Below, piece by piece: positions 8,420-16,453 of a DNA stretch of 34,037 nt. The translations under genes and the position numbers were made by a program. Positions within the stretch are counted from its first letter, which is position 1; each line of letters opens with the position of its first letter. The DNA is from Nitrospira sp. Lineage in GTDB: Bacteria; Nitrospirota; Nitrospiria; Nitrospirales; UBA8639. The notes under the pieces are model-generated. The model saw only the letters and a program-made list of their open reading frames with translations, ran no database searches and had not been told where the DNA came from. The stretch is from positions 1-34,037 of the forward strand of contig JAGQKG010000014.1 of NCBI GenBank assembly GCA_020430245.1, read 5' to 3'.

Positions 8420-9694
8420 ATGACTATTGACCTTGCCCCAGAGTTCAACCATCCAACATTCCGTTTGGCAGTGGCCCAATTTGATGAAGCTGCCCACCAT
8501 ATGAATTTGGACTCAGGATTGCTTGAGCGACTCAAAGCTCCTCAACGTTCTCTCTGCGTCAGTGTCCCTGTCCGAATGGATAACGGACAGGTTCAAGTCT
8601 TTCGTGGCTATCGAGTGCATCATGATGTTGCCCGCGGTCCCACAAAAGGCGGCATTCGTTACCATCCCGACGTCAGTCTTGGGGAAGTCGCGGCCTTAGC
8701 GATGTGGATGACCTGGAAAACAGCATTGGCAGGGTTACCATTCGGAGGAGCTAAAGGAGGGGTCGCAGTCAATCCTTCAATGCTTTCTCTGGCTGAGTTG
8801 GAAGGTGTCACCCGCCGTTACATCGCAGAAATCTTTCCATTATTGGGCCCGGACAAAGATATCCCGGCTCCGGATATTGGGACCAATCAGCAAGTCATGG
8901 GGTGGGTAATGGATACTTACAGTCAGCAGGTTGGGTTTACCGTCCCTGGGGTGGTCACCGGGAAACCCATTTCGATTGGAGGCACCCTTGGCAGAGAAGA
9001 GGCGACTGGCCGTGGAGTAGTGGATGTGACGTTGGAAGTCCTACGCCATTTTGGCCTGTCCACTTCAGATACGACCGCAGTAATACAAGGCTTTGGAAAC
9101 GTCGGATCCCATACGGCACGCATTCTTCATCAGGAAGGCGTAAAAATACTGGCGATCAGCGATCAGTTGGGCGGACTGTATAACCAAAAAGGCCTGGATA
9201 TCCCAGGCATTCTCTCTCACTTAGCCGCCGAGAAGGCGTCGATCCCTTCTCTCACGCAATTTGGGGAACAGATTATGAACGAAGATTTACTCCTGCTGCC
9301 CTGCCATGTGCTCATTCCGGCGGCAGTGTCTGAACAAATCACAGTCAACAACGCCTCACGCATTCAGTGCCAATACCTGATCGAGGCGGCCAACGGCCCG
9401 ACAACTCTAGAGGCCGACGCCATTTTGAGGGAACGAGGAATTTTTGTGGTTCCGGATATTCTCGCCAATGCCGGTGGAGTCATCGTGTCGTATTTTGAAT
9501 GGGTTCAAGACGCCCAACGTTTTTCGTGGCAGGAATCAGATATTCACAACCGACTCAGGAACATCATCACAGCGGCATTTTACCGTATTCTCACCCATGC
9601 GGAGGAGAAAAAATTGACCATGAGAACCGCCGCATTAATCGCAGGAATTCAGGAAGTAGCTCAAGCCCATCAATGTCGGGGATTATACCCCTAA
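8420..9694 (+). CDS. Glutamate dehydrogenase (Glu/Leu/Phe/Val dehydrogenase family)
   Basis: Cytoplasmic NAD(P)-dependent enzyme interconverting glutamate and 2-oxoglutarate plus ammonium. The 424-residue length fits the hexameric short class (GudB/RocG and archaeal type). The catalytic-lysine motif is LPFGGAKGGV (about residues 106-115); RGPTKGGIRYHP binds the substrate, PAPDIGTN follows, and GFGNVG at 224-229 is the dinucleotide-binding loop. The residues deciding NAD versus NADP after the second Rossmann strand (ISDQLGGLYN) include an acidic Asp, which favours NAD, but this is uncertain. It appears monocistronic and is convergent with fba. Confidence 0.95.
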   Translation: MTIDLAPEFNHPTFRLAVAQFDEAAHHMNLDSGLLERLKAPQRSLCVSVPVRMDNGQVQVFRGYRVHHDVARGPTKGGIRYHPDVSLGEVAALAMWMTWKTALAGLPFGGAKGGVAVNPSMLSLAELEGVTRRYIAEIFPLLGPDKDIPAPDIGTNQQVMGWVMDTYSQQVGFTVPGVVTGKPISIGGTLGREEATGRGVVDVTLEVLRHFGLSTSDTTAVIQGFGNVGSHTARILHQEGVKILAISDQLGGLYNQKGLDIPGILSHLAAEKASIPSLTQFGEQIMNEDLLLLPCHVLIPAAVSEQITVNNASRIQCQYLIEAANGPTTLEADAILRERGIFVVPDILANAGGVIVSYFEWVQDAQRFSWQESDIHNRLRNIITAAFYRILTHAEEKKLTMRTAALIAGIQEVAQAHQCRGLYP

Positions 9695-9730
9695 GTTCCT
9701 ACACTCTGCATCATGGCGAATGGCGCATCC

Positions 9731-10672
9731 TCAGGGGAGTTCTCCTCCATAGATCTTCATGACGGTGGAGAGAAATTCAAGGGCCTGCGGTCGCGGCCGT
9801 TGGAATGAATTTCTCCCGATAATGGATCCAAATCCCCCACCATCACGTATTCCCCTGGCTTCATCAAAAATTTTCTGATCTTCCCCTTTGGCCCCGCCAG
9901 AAAAAATAACAATACGCCGTCCCTGAAAAGTACTCTGCACAACATGCCGGATTCGGTCAGCTGGCGTGCTGATGGGAATCTTTTCGGATTCGTATACTTT
10001 TTTAGCGGCCGCCTGCTCTATATGATTCGATGGCACCTTCACTTTGATAATATGAGCCCCAAGTTGGGCCGCAATTTGTGCGGCATAGGCGACAACATCA
10101 ATTCCCGTCTCCCCTTCTTTGCTCAGACCTACGCCACGCGGATAGGACCATACGACCACCGCCAATCCATGGGATTTGGCCTCTTGAGCAATTTCCCGCA
10201 GATGGTTATACATGTCCTGACTATGGGCAGATCCTGGATAGATCGTATATCCCACAGCACAGCATCCTAACCGCAAGGCATCATGGACACTCCCGGTTAT
10301 GGCAGAATTAGGATCTTTGCTCTCAAATAGCGAATCATTATTATTCAATTTTAGTATGAGGGGGATCTGACCGGCATATTCTGCCGCCCCGGCCTCAAGA
10401 AATCCGAGAGGAGCCGCGTAAGCATTACATCCGGCATCAATACCAAGCTGGAAATGGTAGTGAGGATCATACCCTGCAGGATTAACCGCAAAACTTCTGG
10501 CAGGACCATGCTCGAACCCTTGGTCTACCGGCAGAATAACCAGACGACCAGTCCCAGCCAACCGCCCCGTCATTAATAGTCGAGCGATATTTGCAAGAAC
10601 TCCAGGAACATTGCCCTCATAATTTCGTAATATTTCTTTGACTCGTGGCGTGATCACGTTGGATTCCTTCAC
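9731..10672 (-). CDS. fbaB: Class I fructose-bisphosphate aldolase, DhnA/FbaB type
   Basis: Schiff-base aldolase of the DhnA family that condenses dihydroxyacetone phosphate and glyceraldehyde 3-phosphate to fructose 1,6-bisphosphate in gluconeogenesis, or the reverse. The 313 residues include LPVDQGFEHGP near the N-terminus, the lysine segment AHIIKVKVPSN (Schiff-base lysine most likely K210), and phosphate-binding loops VIFSGGAKGED and GGFGSIIGRNSFQRP. The start is GTG, with GGGAGGG about 7 bases upstream. It is not the bifunctional aldolase/phosphatase of archaea, consistent with a separate fbp gene 3 kb away on the same strand. A 113-base gap separates it from cysE, so it may have its own promoter. 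Confidence 0.92.
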   Translation of the reverse strand: MKESNVITPRVKEILRNYEGNVPGVLANIARLLMTGRLAGTGRLVILPVDQGFEHGPARSFAVNPAGYDPHYHFQLGIDAGCNAYAAPLGFLEAGAAEYAGQIPLILKLNNNDSLFESKDPNSAITGSVHDALRLGCCAVGYTIYPGSAHSQDMYNHLREIAQEAKSHGLAVVVWSYPRGVGLSKEGETGIDVVAYAAQIAAQLGAHIIKVKVPSNHIEQAAAKKVYESEKIPISTPADRIRHVVQSTFQGRRIVIFSGGAKGEDQKIFDEARGIRDGGGFGSIIGRNSFQRPRPQALEFLSTVMKIYGGELP

Positions 10673-10708
10673 AAAAAAGCCCTCCCTTTCAACAAAATTT
10701 TCATTTTG

Positions 10709-10726
10709 CTACAGACCTTACTGTAG
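10709..10726. repeat. Inverted repeat CTACAG-N6-CTGTAG upstream of fba
   Basis: Two perfect 6-base half sites separated by six bases sit 37 bases before the fba GTG. The size and two-fold symmetry suit a helix-turn-helix repressor or activator site, but could also form a small mRNA hairpin in the leader. No regulator in the window is an obvious partner. Confidence 0.35.
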
Positions 10727-10785
10727 TGTAGAAAACCTCATGGCCTAAGACAATATGAAGAATTCACTCACGGCCGTTAGGCTTG

Positions 10786-11427
10786 CTATTTAGATTGTTC
10801 CACCTGTTTCCTTAGAGCGATGAGTTCTTGTTCCATCGCATCAAACCGTTCAGCAATGGGATCGGGAATATTAGCATGATCCATAGTCGCTTCAGGCACA
10901 CGATCTCCAATGGTTTTGATGATACGGCCAGGAATTCCGATGACCGTTGAATTCGAAGGCACTGACCGAAGAACCACCGAATTAGCTCCCACCTTAACAA
11001 AATCTCCGATTGTTATATTCCCCAACACTTTTGCCCCGGCTCCTACAACGACATGATTACCCAATGTCGGATGACGTTTACCCCGTTCTTTACCGGTTCC
11101 TCCGAGTGTTACCCCTTGAAAGAGAGTGACAAAGTCCCCAATGACGGCAGTCTCGCCAACCACCACCCCCATCCCGTGGTCAATAAAAAATCCTCTTCCG
11201 ATCTGAGCTCCTGGATGAATTTCTATACCGGTCACCCACCGAGCTAATTGCGAAATCAACCGAGGAACAATCGGTATGTTTTTTCTCCATAACCAGTGCG
11301 CCAAGCGATGCGCCAATAAGGCATGGAAACCCGAGTAGGCCAACAGCACTTCCCAACGACTGGTTGCCGCTGGATCCCGCTCAAAAACCGCATGAAGATC
11401 TTCGGCAATTCGTTTAACCAACTGCAT
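10786..11427 (-). CDS. cysE: Serine O-acetyltransferase
   Basis: Acetylates L-serine with acetyl-CoA to O-acetylserine, the first step of cysteine synthesis. The 213 residues match the short form found in Gram-positive bacteria and cyanobacteria, not the 273-residue enterobacterial form. A helical N-terminal domain is followed by a left-handed beta-helix with hexapeptide repeats; signature motifs are [38 protein letters not shown] and IGIPGRII. The C-terminus ([16 protein letters not shown]) is a predicted coiled coil. The start is ATG with GGTGGG upstream. It lies 47 bases after ispF. Confidence 0.95.
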   Translation of the reverse strand: MQLVKRIAEDLHAVFERDPAATSRWEVLLAYSGFHALLAHRLAHWLWRKNIPIVPRLISQLARWVTGIEIHPGAQIGRGFFIDHGMGVVVGETAVIGDFVTLFQGVTLGGTGKERGKRHPTLGNHVVVGAGAKVLGNITIGDFVKVGANSVVLRSVPSNSTVIGIPGRIIKTIGDRVPEATMDHANIPDPIAERFDAMEQELIALRKQVEQSK

Positions 11428-11474
11428 AGACCCACCATACGGGATTACCCCAATAAAGAGAAGACGAGATCATT

Positions 11475-11957
11475 TCATAACGGCGGGACGCATTCAATCA
11501 GACAAATGGCCATTGTCGCAATGCCTTCTGCCCGCCCAATCATTCCAATTCCCTCTCCGCTTTTGACTTTGACATTTACCTGGGAAAGGGAAACCTCCAG
11601 CACTTTCGCAAGACTTTCTTGGATCAAGCCCATATATGGGGCTAATTTCGGAGCCTGTGCAAGAATGACCGTATCCAGGTTAACCAAGTAAAACCCTTTA
11701 TCGCCTAGGGTTTGGACGACGTTACCTAGCATTACCAGGCTCGAAAGATTTTTGTATTCCGAGTTATTGCTTGGGTAGCGTGTTCCAAGATCTCCCTCTC
11801 CCATGGCTCCCAGAAGGGCATCGCACACAGCATGAGTCAATACATCTGCATCCGAATGGCCATCCAACCCTTGAGAATGAGGAATGGCCACGCCGCCCAA
11901 AATCAGTGGTCGACCTTCTCGCAGGGGATGAATGTCATAGCCTTGGCCAACTCTCAT
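11475..11957 (-). CDS. ispF: 2-C-methyl-D-erythritol 2,4-cyclodiphosphate synthase
   Basis: Fifth enzyme of the MEP isoprenoid pathway; forms MEcPP with loss of CMP. At 160 residues it is the normal length. Zinc-binding residues are in GQGYDIHPL (Asp, His) and LDGHSDADVLTHA; GDLGTRYPS replaces the common GDIGxHFPD, a mild divergence in the loop after the metal site. GRAEGIATMAI closes the active site. The start is ATG. It follows ispD by 50 bases in the same direction and is presumably co-transcribed with it. Confidence 0.96.
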   Translation of the reverse strand: MRVGQGYDIHPLREGRPLILGGVAIPHSQGLDGHSDADVLTHAVCDALLGAMGEGDLGTRYPSNNSEYKNLSSLVMLGNVVQTLGDKGFYLVNLDTVILAQAPKLAPYMGLIQESLAKVLEVSLSQVNVKVKSGEGIGMIGRAEGIATMAICLIECVPPL

Positions 11958-12007
11958 ATTGACTTAGAAATTAAAAAGAGAACGAAGAAACACCCGATCA
12001 ACTCTAG

Positions 12008-12721
12008 CTAAAGGTTACACCCTCGTCTTTCGAGGGAATCCAAAATCGCTTCCCCAAATACCAGATCATCTGGCTTGGTCACTTTTATATTAAAACAACT
12101 TCCTTCCACAACGGAAACGGGGTATCCCATCCGTTCGATGAGGGCAGCATCATCGGTGACCTCCCATTGATGTAATTGCGCCTGTTGGTGTGCTTCAACC
12201 AGCCAATCGTACCGGAACACCTGTGGTGTCTGAATCTGCCAGAGTTCTTCCCTCTTCAGCGTCTCTTGAATGATCCTAGATACATCAACCCGCTTCACCG
12301 TATCATGGATCGGCATTGCCACCACCGCCGCACCTGTTATTCCGGCACAGTCGATCACATTCCTGACCATGCATTGGTCAATAAAGGGACGGACACCATC
12401 ATGAACCAAAACCCCATCAGGTCGGTCGGAAATAGCCGCAAGTCCATTTCTGACAGAATCCTGTCGCCGCAATCCACCTGCCACCACTTGACTGATTTTA
12501 TCCAACCCAAAGGGTTTCACTATTTCACGCCAGCAATACTCCAGGTCCGATGCCGGAACGGAAAGAATAATTTCGCGGATACGATCCAGATTTTGCAAAA
12601 CCCTTAATGAATAAACTAGGAGAGGCATGACTCCGAGAGAAAGGTATTGTTTGGGAGTATTCCCCCCCATGCGGGTACCAAGACCCGCAGCGGGAATGAC
12701 CGCCACAACAGAACTAAACAC
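12008..12721 (-). CDS. ispD: 2-C-methyl-D-erythritol 4-phosphate cytidylyltransferase
   Basis: Third enzyme of the MEP pathway; transfers CMP from CTP to MEP. The 237 residues include the nucleotide-binding motif IPAAGLGTRMGGNTPKQYL, VHDGVRPFI, MPIHDTVKRV and IQTPQVFRYDWL, all standard IspD signatures. The start is GTG and overlaps the end of the PIN-TRAM gene by 8 bases, indicating coupled expression. No in-frame fusion to ispF is present; the two are separate genes, unlike the IspDF fusions of many alphaproteobacteria. Confidence 0.96.
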   Translation of the reverse strand: MFSSVVAVIPAAGLGTRMGGNTPKQYLSLGVMPLLVYSLRVLQNLDRIREIILSVPASDLEYCWREIVKPFGLDKISQVVAGGLRRQDSVRNGLAAISDRPDGVLVHDGVRPFIDQCMVRNVIDCAGITGAAVVAMPIHDTVKRVDVSRIIQETLKREELWQIQTPQVFRYDWLVEAHQQAQLHQWEVTDDAALIERMGYPVSVVEGSCFNIKVTKPDDLVFGEAILDSLERRGCNL

Positions 12722-13739
12722 GCGAGAAGCTCAACTCCTCGTGTTCGGTTTCTTCTTTCAGACGGGTAAAAATCATTCGGCCGGCACTTGTTTGCAGAAC
12801 ACTCGTCACAATCACATCTGCATTTTTGCCGATCCATCGTTTGGCGTGGTCTACCACCACCATGGTGCCATCATCTAAATATGCCACACCTTGTCCTGCT
12901 TCCTTCCCCTCTTTCAATACAAAGACTCGAATTGTTTCACCTGGAAGGACCACCGGTTTCAACGCATTACACAGGTCATTAATATTGAGGACTCTGACGC
13001 CTTGAATTCCCGCCACCTTATTCAGGTTGAAATCGTTTGTGAGCACCTTCGCATCCATCTGTTTCGCCAGCTCAATAAGCTTCGTATCCACCTCCTTGAC
13101 ATGAGGAAAATCATCTTCTGCAAGATCCACCTTGATATTGCTCGCTTTTTGAAGGACATTCAAAATATCCAACCCTCGCCTCCCACGAGCCCGTTTCAAG
13201 CCATCAGAGGAATCGGAAATATGCTGTAACTCCTGAAGAATAAAATGCGGGACCACAAGGGTTCCCTCAATAAAACCCGTTTCGCACAAGTCGGCAATCC
13301 GACCATCAATGATGACGCTGGTATCAAGCAGTTTTTTGATGCGAACTGACTCCGTTTCACCTGCTGAAATCGCTGATGTGGCCCACCCTTCAGTGGCAAA
13401 TCGCATTCCCATGATTAATCCCCAATAGGGGATACCCAAAAAAATCACCACGATCGCCAGAATGTTAAAGACGGTATTAGGAGATCGTGCGACTAATCCC
13501 GTTACCGAGACAATCAAACCCGCCACAAGGAGACCGACAACTAATCCGCCCCCTCCACACACGACGAGTGGTAAAGGGGCGGCTTTCAATCTGTTTTCCA
13601 CAGCTAGGATTAATCCACCAACCCCTGCCCCGATTCCCCCGCCCAAGAACAGAAGGCCTATCTGGCCATCGGTTGTACCCCATGCCAAGGACATACCCAA
13701 GACCACCCCAATGACCAGAAATATTATTCGTAACACCAT
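12714..13739 (-). CDS. YacL-like membrane PIN-TRAM domain protein
   Basis: A 341-residue protein with four predicted membrane segments in residues 1-112, a PIN ribonuclease domain at about 136-255 and a TRAM RNA-binding domain at about 262-326. PIN acidic residues are visible: D139 (LLDTSVIIDGR), E170 (FILQELQHI), D218 (VDTKLIELA) and D236 (VLTNDFNLNK). This is the architecture of Bacillus YacL. The cellular substrate is not established; membrane tethering with an RNA-binding domain suggests RNA cleavage near the membrane. It lies 25 bases after fbp and overlaps ispD by 8 bases. The order yacL-ispD-ispF-cysE resembles that of Bacillus. Confidence 0.92.
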   Translation of the reverse strand: MVLRIIFLVIGVVLGMSLAWGTTDGQIGLLFLGGGIGAGVGGLILAVENRLKAAPLPLVVCGGGGLVVGLLVAGLIVSVTGLVARSPNTVFNILAIVVIFLGIPYWGLIMGMRFATEGWATSAISAGETESVRIKKLLDTSVIIDGRIADLCETGFIEGTLVVPHFILQELQHISDSSDGLKRARGRRGLDILNVLQKASNIKVDLAEDDFPHVKEVDTKLIELAKQMDAKVLTNDFNLNKVAGIQGVRVLNINDLCNALKPVVLPGETIRVFVLKEGKEAGQGVAYLDDGTMVVVDHAKRWIGKNADVIVTSVLQTSAGRMIFTRLKEETEHEELSFSRV

Positions 13740-13764
13740 AGGAGATTCTCCTTCCCTAGATCGG

Positions 13765-14763
13765 TCACTCAGACCGAAGGAACGCTTCAGCTTTGGTCAC
13801 ATCATCCTGACTGCCAATATACAAAGGGACTCTCTGGTGAAGGGCATTCGGGATAATTTGATTGACAGGCTCGACACCCGTACTTCCCATCCCACCGGCT
13901 TGTTCAATCAAAAACGATAAGGGGGCGGCTTCATACATGAGCCTCAATTTTCCCTCTGGGTTTTTCTGCTCTCCCGGGTACATATAAAGGCCGCCCTTGC
14001 ACAAAACACGATGCACATCAGCCACAAAACACCCGGAATAACGGCTGGTGTATGGTCTGCCTGTCTGGACATCGACTTCGTGAAGATAGTGAAGAAATTG
14101 CTGAGTACCGGTGGACCACTTTTGGTAATTGCCTTCATTCACACTATATATTTTCCCTCGCTTTGGGATTTGAATTTTCTTGGCTGAGAGGAAAAACTCT
14201 CCTGCCTCCTGATCCAATGTGAACTGGTGCACACCATGGCCGCAGGTATAAACTAAAAGCACACTTGCCCCATACAAGACATAACCCGCCGCAACCTGAT
14301 CGCCCCCTTTTTTTCGCAAGGCATCTTCAGAAGTGGGGAAACCCTCAACGGAAAGCCGATGAATAGAAAAAATTGAACCTAAGGACGCGTTGACATCAAT
14401 GTTAGAGGAGCCATCCAAAGGATCCAAAAAGACCGCATACCGTCCCTGGCCATCGGCTTCTTTGATGAGATAGGGTTTTTCCATTTCCTCTGAAACCAGT
14501 GTACTCACCAGTTCCATGTGCTCAAACACATCCAGAAATATCTGATTGGCTCGTTCGTCCAACTTTTGGACCTCTTCGCCTTGCACATTTATTAACCCTG
14601 TGGAACCCAGAAATTGACTCAATCCGGCTTTTCTAAGATCCTGGGCAATCAGTTTCCCCCCCAAGGCAATTTGCATGATGATGCGAGAAAATTCCCCCGA
14701 GGTTCCAGGAATAGATGCTTGCTCACGAAAGGTGTGTGTCGATAAGGAAAAACGCGGAGTCAT
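13765..14763 (-). CDS. fbp: Fructose-1,6-bisphosphatase class I
   Basis: Hydrolyses fructose 1,6-bisphosphate to fructose 6-phosphate, the committed gluconeogenic step. The 332-residue length matches class I FBPases. Metal-binding motifs are present: LVSEEMEKP (Glu), FLDPLDGSSNIDVNASLGS (Asp pair) and the late Glu in LMYEAAPLSFLIEQAGG. The sugar-binding motif GGLYMYPGE and RYSGCFVADVHRVL are also typical. The start is ATG at 14763, preceded by a good promoter 28-63 bases upstream. It heads a likely fbp-yacL-ispD-ispF transcript. With the class I aldolase and transketolase it supplies sugar phosphates from triose phosphates. Confidence 0.96.
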   Translation of the reverse strand: MTPRFSLSTHTFREQASIPGTSGEFSRIIMQIALGGKLIAQDLRKAGLSQFLGSTGLINVQGEEVQKLDERANQIFLDVFEHMELVSTLVSEEMEKPYLIKEADGQGRYAVFLDPLDGSSNIDVNASLGSIFSIHRLSVEGFPTSEDALRKKGGDQVAAGYVLYGASVLLVYTCGHGVHQFTLDQEAGEFFLSAKKIQIPKRGKIYSVNEGNYQKWSTGTQQFLHYLHEVDVQTGRPYTSRYSGCFVADVHRVLCKGGLYMYPGEQKNPEGKLRLMYEAAPLSFLIEQAGGMGSTGVEPVNQIIPNALHQRVPLYIGSQDDVTKAEAFLRSE

Positions 14764-14797
14764 TAATCATGATCCATGGGAATACTAGAGGATTTTC

Positions 14798-14826
14798 ATT
14801 ATATGCTTTTTCGCATAAAGGAGCAA
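14798..14826 (-). promoter_or_regulatory. Predicted sigma-70 promoter of fbp with embedded inverted repeat
   Basis: On the minus strand, -10 TATAAT (14798-14803, perfect) is separated by 17 bases from -35 TTGCTC (14821-14826, three of six). The start would be near 14791, a leader of about 28 bases. The spacer and -10 edge contain the inverted repeat TATGC-N6-GCATA (14802-14817), a possible operator. Confidence 0.5.
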
Positions 14827-14853
14827 CGCACGTTCGACAGAAATTCACGTGCG
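14827..14853. repeat. Inverted repeat CGCACGT/ACGTGCG
   Basis: Perfect 7-base arms around a 13-base loop, immediately upstream of the fbp -35 element. It is not followed by a T-run on either strand, so it is unlikely to be a terminator. It could be an upstream regulatory site. The remaining bases up to 15031 hold no gene I can support. Confidence 0.3.
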
Positions 14854-15031
14854 GCATCGAAAAATATTCTTACTTAAATGATGAAGCTGGTTGGATTGGT
14901 GAACACCGAACTTTCATTGTGGTGGATTTCACGGAGTCATCGTTCTAATCGATGATGGGTTTACCAGAAACGGGTGAGAATGCACCCAAGGACAATCCGA
15001 AACAAAAAAGTGAAATAACGTGGGGACAAGG

Positions 15032-16429
15032 TTAGGAAGTGAAGTCTACGGTGGCTTCAGAAAGTTTTTCTTCCAGATAGGCTTGAATTTGAGTGAGATG
15101 AGTGTGGGAAGAGGCTTCAAAGCGAAGAACCAATGCAGGTTGAGTATTCGAGGCTCGAATCAGGCCCCATCCTTCGTCAAAACGGACACGAATGCCATCA
15201 ATGGTGATAATGTCACGAATGGGCAAAGCTGAAGTCGTCGGATTTTGTGTGTTGGCAAGATGCATTAAACGGTTTTTCACGTTTTCGACTAATGAAAACT
15301 TTTGATCATCCGGACAATCTACTCGAATTTCAGGGGTCACCACGGTTTGAGGAATATCGGCCAACAGGAATGACAATGCCTTTTTCCGTTTCACAAGAAT
15401 TTCGATAAGCCGACAAGAGGCATAAATAGCATCGTCATATCCATAGTACCGGTCGGCAAAAAACAGATGACCCGACATCTCTCCGGCAAGTAAAGCTTTT
15501 TCCTCCTTCATTTTGGCTTTAATGATGGAATGCCCAGTTCTCCACATAATACCCCGTCCACCCTGTTTTTGAATATCGTCATACAACACCTGTGAGGCTT
15601 TCACCTCTGAAATAATGGAACACCCTGGATGATCATCCAACACATCCCGAGCAAAAAGGAGTAATAACCGGTCACCCCACATAATTTGGCCTTGTTCATC
15701 AATGACCCCAATTCGGTCGGCATCACCATCGTACCCGATTCCCACATCCGCTCCGGTTTCCTTGACCTTCTCAATCAGGTCCTTTAGATTATCCACCACT
15801 GTGGGGTCCGGATGATGGTTGGGAAAATGACCATCCAGATCGCAATACAAGCCCGTCACATCGCATCCCAATTGCTCCAAAGCTTCTTTGGCAAACAGAG
15901 AAGCCGCTCCATTTCCGCAATCAATCACAACCCGAAGTCCCTGGGCCCTCAGCAATGAAAAATGTTCTTGTAAAAATTTGAGATATTCAGGAATAATGGT
16001 TTGTTGTATAACCGTTCCTGCTCCGGATGCAAACTCCCCGCTTTCATATATTACCTGCAATTCCTGTATATCAGCTCCGTACAATGCTTCCCGGCCTATA
16101 CACATCTTAAATCCGTTATAATCGGCAGCATTGTGACTGCCGGTAATCATGATGCCCCCCCCAACATCACAGGAAAAGAGGGAAAAATACAGTAAAGGGG
16201 TCGCACATAGACCAAGATCAAGTACATTCACTCCTGACCGGGTCAGGCCGGCAATAAGATGATTCCGAAGTGCTGGTGAGGTTAAACGACCATCCCGGCC
16301 CACCGTGATGTTGCGAACACCGCGTGTTCTAGCCAGAGTCCCAAAGGCACGGCCAATTCGCTCAACCACATTGGGACCTAAATCGTGCTCAACAATCCCA
16401 CGAATATCATATTCTCGAAAAATTCCCAT
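15032..16429 (-). CDS. Phosphomannomutase/phosphoglucomutase
   Basis: Alpha-D-phosphohexomutase of the ManB/AlgC type that interconverts mannose (or glucose) 6-phosphate and 1-phosphate. The 465-residue length is typical of AlgC. Motifs: FREYDIRGIV at the N-terminus, the phosphoserine loop ITGSHNAADYNGFKM, the Mg-binding loop GIGYDGDADRIGVID, the sugar-specificity loop GEMSGHLFF (the GEMSGH form occurs in dual-specificity PMM/PGM), and the phosphate-binding loop RASNTQPALVLRFEA. It is 24 bases downstream of manC in the same direction, so the pair would make GDP-mannose from mannose 6-phosphate. Confidence 0.93.
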   Translation of the reverse strand: MGIFREYDIRGIVEHDLGPNVVERIGRAFGTLARTRGVRNITVGRDGRLTSPALRNHLIAGLTRSGVNVLDLGLCATPLLYFSLFSCDVGGGIMITGSHNAADYNGFKMCIGREALYGADIQELQVIYESGEFASGAGTVIQQTIIPEYLKFLQEHFSLLRAQGLRVVIDCGNGAASLFAKEALEQLGCDVTGLYCDLDGHFPNHHPDPTVVDNLKDLIEKVKETGADVGIGYDGDADRIGVIDEQGQIMWGDRLLLLFARDVLDDHPGCSIISEVKASQVLYDDIQKQGGRGIMWRTGHSIIKAKMKEEKALLAGEMSGHLFFADRYYGYDDAIYASCRLIEILVKRKKALSFLLADIPQTVVTPEIRVDCPDDQKFSLVENVKNRLMHLANTQNPTTSALPIRDIITIDGIRVRFDEGWGLIRASNTQPALVLRFEASSHTHLTQIQAYLEEKLSEATVDFTS

Positions 16430-16453
16430 CCGTCACTTTTTCCTTCCGAGATC

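Noticed and set aside
14715..14948. 77-codon plus-strand frame across the fbp start and promoter
   Set aside because: It is antisense to fbp, has no ribosome binding site, and shows no protein-like features.
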